64,000 bases of DNA from Patiria pectinifera. Its lineage: Eukaryota; Echinodermata; Asteroidea; Valvatida; Asterinidae. The position numbers and the translations under genes are program-made. Below, in pieces: positions 61,101-64,000 of the stretch. The stretch's first letter is position 1. Every line of letters starts with the position of its first letter. The notes under the pieces are model-generated. The model had not been told where the DNA came from. It worked only from the letters and a program-made list of their open reading frames with translations, and did no database searches. The DNA is taken from positions 29,471,513-29,535,512 of the forward strand of contig CM057147.1 in the NCBI GenBank assembly GCA_029964075.1, in the 5' to 3' direction.

Positions 61101-61513
61101 CAAGGTAACCATCCTGAACCGTGGAGACTGTTGCAGTAAGTATTTCAGAATGTACATTATGATCCTTTAGCTGGTTCCAATTTCTTCTCTTTTGAATAAG
61201 AAATCGGTTCACCTATATATAAAAGAAAAGGCTATGGCCTAACGCAATGATGCTTATTCTGTACGTCATTGTATTTAAAGGTGAACGACTGTTCTACGCC
61301 AGGGTTCGTGCTGGGCTGAGCGGGACCGTCACACAGAACCCGGCATGCGGGGCACCAGTTACTATCAGTCAAGCCCAACCATTGGGAGGGATCGTCGAGA
61401 TTGACTGCAACCGACCGTTGAGGGCGCGCTACGTGAGCGTCGATATTCCGGGTACTGCTACTCTTCAACTTTGTGAGGTCTACGTTGATGTGTTGTCCTC
61501 CGGAGGTTGCTAA
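34063..61513 (+). CDS. Giant secreted lectin with 13 tandem F-type lectin domains
   Basis: One continuous gene model fits all splice phases. Exon 1 (34063-34143, 27 codons, signal peptide) ends in phase 0. Exon 2 (37330-37396) starts in phase 0 and ends in phase 1. Then 13 modules follow, each of exon A (129 bp), B (93 bp) and C (234 bp), all with phase 1 borders; the last C ends in TAA at 61511-61513. No stop or start interrupts the array. Each module is one F-type lectin (fucolectin) domain of ~152 residues. It has GKPALQSTS, a CSHT histidine, NPWWRVDLG, then RGDCCSER, the fucose-binding H...RxDx4R signature, and LCEV near the end. Predicted length is ~2,025 residues. Undetected exons in the 3.2 kb first intron remain possible, and the array could be cut into several transcripts. 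Fucose-rich glycan binding in immunity or gamete recognition is inferred from the family. Confidence 0.8.
34144..37329 (+). other. First intron of the F-type lectin gene
   Basis: The intron is AT-rich. It contains a family of TTTTCACGAAGGGGCGAATTT motifs (35800-36290) and two similar blocks rich in TGACGTCA (35340-35530 and 36600-36830). I see no further exon. Confidence 0.5.
35330..36850. repeat. Dispersed repeat blocks with TGACGTCA and CACGAAGGGGCGAA motifs
   Basis: Two copies of a block (TACCAAGTTYRAAC, AATCNRACTTACAGTT, CTAGATATA, then GATGACGTCA..ATGACGTCA) lie about 1.3 kb apart. Between them CGTTTTCACGAAGGGGCGAA occurs at least six times, with one inverted copy near 36495. This looks like a decayed composite transposon; the class is unknown. 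Confidence 0.6.
37330..37396 (+). CDS. F-lectin exon 2: short acidic linker
   Basis: Acceptor ttttcag|GAG, donor GAA G|gtacgc. Encodes [20 protein letters not shown] and two more residues, a charged helix-like spacer between the signal peptide and the first lectin domain. Its phase change (0 to 1) is exactly what joins exon 1 to the phase 1 array. Decayed copies sit after every module. Confidence 0.7.
37441..40325. mobile_element. Foldback element in F-lectin intron 2
   Basis: Left arm 37496-38232 and right arm 39770-40305 are inverted copies. Each arm has an outer array of ~31 bp units (GTCCGACCCATTRTGTCCGA; 11 copies on the left, fewer on the right) and ~365 bp of unique inverted sequence. 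A further array piece lies at 39655-39775. The centre (38232-39655) has no supported gene. The intron sequence common to all modules stops at ~37440 and resumes at ~40325, so the whole 2.9 kb is an insertion. Confidence 0.85.
37519..37868 (+). repeat. 31 bp tandem repeat, 11 copies
   Basis: Units of GATTATGTCCGACCCATTRT plus GTCCGACGGCC with point changes. It forms the tip of the foldback arm. Confidence 0.95.
40538..41578 (+). CDS. F-type lectin module 1
   Basis: Exons 40538-40666, 41143-41235 and 41345-41578. First residues VSQVFSIV; loop RAGESPH, where most modules have RAGDSPH; strand NIPGTG; end DQCV. The binding signature RGDCCSER is complete across the B/C splice. Confidence 0.85.
41650..41701 (+). 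pseudogene. Relic of exon 2 after module 1
   Basis: TTCCTGGTTGATCGTGCCCT and the following bases match exon 2 and its donor (gtacac), including ~45 bp of intron 2. The acceptor and first codons (GAGGAGGAG) are gone and a TAA precedes the match, so it cannot be spliced in. Similar relics follow modules 2 to 12 (from ~43333, 45051, 46766, 48480, 50200, 51910, 53626, 55193, 56729, 58309 and 59853). Confidence 0.85.
42068..42137 (+). pseudogene. Truncated exon A before module 2
   Basis: Has an intact acceptor (cttccag) and the first 70 bp of exon A, then breaks at AGTTTCC into repeated intron sequence. There is no donor, so it must be skipped. Confidence 0.9.
42226..43264 (+). CDS. F-type lectin module 2
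   Basis: Exons 42226-42354, 42829-42921, 43031-43264. Begins [17 protein letters not shown] (Val for Ala); NIHGTG; end DQCE. Binding residues kept. Confidence 0.85.
43942..44978 (+). CDS. F-type lectin module 3
   Basis: Exons 43942-44070, 44547-44639, 44745-44978. Exon A reads [12 protein letters not shown], with His for the usual Asp before VAYC. NIHGTG, end DQCE. Introns are nearly identical to those of module 4. Confidence 0.85.
45658..46693 (+). CDS. F-type lectin module 4
   Basis: Exons 45658-45786, 46262-46354, 46460-46693. The exon C acceptor is tgtag rather than tgcag. NIPGTG, end DQCE. Confidence 0.85.
47375..48408 (+). CDS. F-type lectin module 5
   Basis: Exons 47375-47503, 47981-48073, 48175-48408. 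[22 protein letters not shown] (Met for Val). The B-C intron is shared almost exactly with module 7, and a silent change in exon A (tttcctgca) with module 8. Confidence 0.85.
49087..50130 (+). CDS. F-type lectin module 6
   Basis: Exons 49087-49215, 49695-49787, 49897-50130. [17 protein letters not shown] (Lys for Arg); NIHGTG; end DQCE. Confidence 0.85.
50808..51840 (+). CDS. F-type lectin module 7
   Basis: Exons 50808-50936, 51413-51505, 51607-51840. DLGADHC in exon B where most have DLGEDHC. NIHGTG, end DQCE. A G-run interrupts the A-B intron near 50970. Confidence 0.85.
52519..53550 (+). CDS. F-type lectin module 8
   Basis: Exons 52519-52647, 53124-53216, 53317-53550. RAGDSSH (Ser for Pro); NIHGTG; end DQCE. 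It is the last of the ~1.7 kb units. Confidence 0.85.
54087..55122 (+). CDS. F-type lectin module 9
   Basis: Exons 54087-54215, 54695-54787, 54889-55122. [27 protein letters not shown]; end DQCV. First of the ~1.55 kb units, which lack the second exon-2-like intron block. Confidence 0.85.
55619..56657 (+). CDS. F-type lectin module 10
   Basis: Exons 55619-55747, 56230-56322, 56424-56657. [28 protein letters not shown] (Thr for Ile); NIPGTG; end DQCE. Confidence 0.85.
57197..58238 (+). CDS. F-type lectin module 11
   Basis: Exons 57197-57325, 57811-57903, 58005-58238. [24 protein letters not shown]; end DQCE. The exon B acceptor tail is ttacttag instead of ttgcttag. Confidence 0.85.
58729..59788 (+). 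CDS. F-type lectin module 12
   Basis: Exons 58729-58857, 59358-59450, 59555-59788. [19 protein letters not shown], with an extra cysteine; VGGSSNPWW in exon B; donor gtgagt after exon B; NIPGTG; end DQCV. Confidence 0.85.
60298..60321 (+). pseudogene. Truncated exon A before module 13
   Basis: Intact acceptor (ccaaacag) and 24 bp of exon A (to ATCGTTG), then a jump back into upstream intron sequence (TCAGATTGAAAAGC). Not usable as an exon. Confidence 0.9.
60426..61513 (+). CDS. F-type lectin module 13 (terminal, diverged)
   Basis: Exons 60426-60554 (donor gtatga), 61043-61135 and 61281-61513 with the stop. Exon A is like the others (DVAFCSHT), but exon B ([28 protein letters not shown]) and exon C ([48 protein letters not shown]) are clearly diverged. 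The intervening introns are unrelated to those of other modules. The binding signature RGDCCSER is kept. Confidence 0.85.
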
Positions 61514-61811
61514 GCATCTTCTCGGCCGGTACCTCCCTTTGAATCAGGAACAGATTTGACGATGTCCATCTTTGAATTAACTAGACCATTTAACAATGGT
61601 ATTCGTATACAGTTATGGTGAATGGTTTTTTTTGTTATTAATTCTGGGAAAATAATGTAAACCCGAAATGTTGCTCTTAATATCATACACAGGAACATTT
61701 TTTATATTGTTCAATATGCTGCACTTGACCACACCTCGGAAAAGCAACCCCCCATTAAAAAAGAAGACGAAAGGCGCAAAAGAAAAACGAAAAAAGAGGG
61801 GAAAAGTAAGT

Positions 61812-61817
61812 AATAAA
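61812..61817 (+). terminator. Poly(A) signal of the F-type lectin gene
   Basis: AATAAA lies 299 bp after the stop codon, in an AT-rich tail. It is the first canonical signal downstream. Confidence 0.6.
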
Positions 61818-63619
61818 GGGTTCATTTCGGTATAATCAGCAACTCAAAACCACGAGTGATACCCTCCCTCGCTATTAACAAATATTACTCACGAAAACAC
61901 AATGGTGGTGGTGTAAGACTAGTATTATTACAAATTTTAGTTTTATTTTAAATATTGATTTTCGGTTAAGTTTGGTTTTATTGTTTGTTTTATTTTGATA
62001 TTATATTTGTAGGTGGGCTGCTTAGTGTTATTTGATAACGGCATAAAATTATCACTCGCATTTCATGTAGTTTGTTCGTTTCCGATAATAACACCATTAC
62101 AAATCCAAGACTGTTAGCAATCTAACTTGTTGAGGTTTCAGCTCAGTGAATACAGATTTCGAGAAAACAGTAGAAACCCCTGCACACTAGTGACCTTTTG
62201 ATAACGAAACGATTTCGTCAGTGGCACTTGTTATTTCCAAATATCACTCAATTGCCTGATCGTTGGAAAACTCCGACATTTCTTGATTTCTTCTAAATTA
62301 CAGCAAGCCAGATGGTCTAAAGTTCACGGGATGTTTAGCCCTGCGCAGCGTTTACAAAAAAACTTTACAACAACTCGTCGGTACTTTCCCGCACTACGCA
62401 ATACCCTATTCATAGCAATACAACAAAAAGCCACGTGCCAGACAGTGTCCAGACAGTTGCCAGACATTGCGCTGGAAAGATAATTGACTGACGGCTGTAG
62501 TATGCAGTTACGAAGGGAGATGACTGTGTCAAGTTACAGGTCTTTGTTGATTTTCAATGAGACGTGGCAGGAGGCCTGGTCGAAAGTTTGTTGACACGGC
62601 CTGGGTGTAGCCCTGGCTGCAATGTTCATTGAACCAGCTGATTTGGCAAGGGTTGAATGAGGATTAGATAGGAGGTGAACGTTATTGGCCCTCAAACTTT
62701 TTTTTTCAAAAAAATCGGTTACCTGGGGCCCAAAGGGTAGCAGGTCACTCTGCGCAGGGTTAACAGTACGATCATAATCCAAGTAAAGTTTTGATAATTA
62801 CTTTTGGGATATATGCATATGATCATAATTATAATGCACTCAACCAACCGGTTCTTTTCAGAACCACACTTCTTCCAAAAAGAGATTACTTTCCACCTGA
62901 TGTCGCCCGCAATCTTTCTACTTTATCTCATCCTTTATGCCAAGCTTCAAGTCATAAATAATTATATATGCCTTTAAGGGTTGAAGGGACTTCCTTTTTA
63001 AAGAGTGGTGGTGGTGTCATATTAATTGCTTTATATTTTTTTTTCATTTTTAAAATACTTTTTAAAGGTTCTTTTGATTGTTTGTTTGGTTTTATTTAAT
63101 TCCTGTACGTTTTGTTGTGCATGAATAACTGCTAATTGGATGGTTTATTAATTTTACCTGTTTCTTTCAAGCAAAAAAAAATCCCTCGACATGCAACTCT
63201 TCTTGTCTGTGATCTCTTTATTCCTGGTGATATCTAGTAAAACAAAACAACATGAACTCGACAATTGAGCTCACTATCCGTTTATGGGCCTTAACAAGAA
63301 GTACCCTGCTATCCCAAAAATTGAAGTTACCAAAACAACTTGAGTTTTTCTTTTCCATTGCGTTCGAAAACAATTAGATATTTTGTAAGTTTTTGCGGAA
63401 ACATGAACTGTATCCCTTGTATATGTCTTCCAAAATGCAATTCTAGTATTTTTTTTCGTTGATTTTTTAAATGAACTTTGTTTATATATCGCACAAAATA
63501 TCAATCAAAAAAGATAAATACCTTTACTTTCAGTGATCATAAGGAATTGTATTCGAATCCTTGTGATTCGAATTATTTTCGGGTATTCAAAGATTGTCAG
63601 TCTTATTTCAAGGTTGTGC
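61818..63619. other. Intergenic DNA
   Basis: AT-rich, with T-runs near 62700 and 63040. No supported gene, RNA or element. Confidence 0.5.
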
Positions 63620-63796
63620 TCACCGATTGCAGCTGGTTACGAGTTTGCATACTGCAGGGCGTTGCTTTTCGCATTCAGCATCATTCCATTTCCATGCGGG
63701 GTATGGAACCACCTCACCACAGTCCTCTATACCTTTATTGTTATCAGGTTGGTGATTTTCTTTTGCCCAATTCCGGAACTCAACCTCACGAGGACA
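63620..63796 (-). pseudogene. C-type lectin relic: exon 2 only, QPD type
   Basis: The minus strand reads EVEFRNWAKENHQPDNNKGI, then EDCGEVV, KWNDAECEKQRPAVCK and a stop at 63620-63622. It matches lectin exon 2 but carries QPD, the galactose-type motif, in place of EPN. Its 5' edge breaks off at ~63796 inside the exon. It runs directly into sequence that in other copies lies far upstream of the gene (63800-63980, like 22665-22830). So exon 1, the intron and the proximal promoter seem to have been deleted. Confidence 0.7.
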
Positions 63797-64000
63797 ATAG
63801 AAGCTCAGGGTAGACATTGATTGGCAATTTACTTCAAGTAGGCCAGGCTGTATTAGAACCACTACACTAGATGAGAGATCCCTGATATTATAATGAAACG
63901 CAGTTAAATATCGTTAAGGTTCCATCATGCCGTAGATCTTACCCGAGTGGAGTCTCTTAATAAAGTTTGGGAAATGCTCCGCCTGTTATATTTTTTGATG
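63797..64000. repeat. Dispersed lectin-upstream repeat
   Basis: Contains GACATTGATTGGCAATTT and TAGAACCACTACACTAGATG, present also at 22665-22830 and in part at ~23170, 26460, 30905 and 33165. Continues to the window end. Confidence 0.7.

Overview
This is animal genomic DNA, most likely from a marine invertebrate. It carries spliced genes with canonical GT/AG junctions, C-type and F-type lectin families, many short inverted-repeat elements, and an integrated Polinton (Maverick). The species cannot be named from the sequence alone.

Region 1 (1-2068) is host flank with no gene I can support. Region 2 (2069-18747, about 16.7 kb) is one Polinton. Its termini begin AGGTTTTC and end GAAAACCT, each end has an array of degenerate ~20 bp repeats, and an inner inverted repeat of ~380 bp (2849-3226 / 17471-17855) encloses the genes. 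The genes are a TFIIB-like factor, several conserved membrane or virion-type proteins, a candidate penton protein, an A32-like packaging ATPase, an adenovirus-like major capsid protein, a retrovirus-type integrase and a very large protein-primed DNA polymerase B. The integrase, ATPase, TFIIB-like factor and most small genes are open. The polymerase has about eight breaks, the capsid gene two, and two virion genes have 5' frameshifts. It is therefore an inactive or decaying provirus-like copy, with the caveat that several breaks lie in homopolymers. Short hairpins followed by T-runs and a shared AT-rich motif next to start codons look like the element's own transcription signals.

Region 3 (18748-34000) is host DNA with three two-exon, minus-strand C-type lectin genes (21688-22337, 24649-25339, 28603-29582). 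All three have signal peptides and EPN plus WND ligand motifs. A fourth, exon-2-only relic carrying QPD lies at 63620-63796. Between them are duplicated promoter pieces, tRNA-derived SINE relics, and three inverted-repeat elements (29795-30888, 31846-32038, 32669-33147).

Region 4 (34063-61513) reads as one plus-strand gene for a giant secreted F-type lectin. It has a signal-peptide exon, a short second exon, and then 13 tandem F-type lectin modules. Each module is made of three exons of 129, 93 and 234 bp (the last ends at the stop codon), and every junction inside the array is phase 1, so modules can be added or lost without breaking the frame. The predicted protein is about 2,025 residues. 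Unit size, shared intron variants, truncated exon copies and a diverged last module record recent unequal exchange. A 2.9 kb foldback element sits in intron 2 and appears to have entered after the array formed. Region 5 (61514-64000) holds the poly(A) signal, intergenic DNA and the lectin relic.
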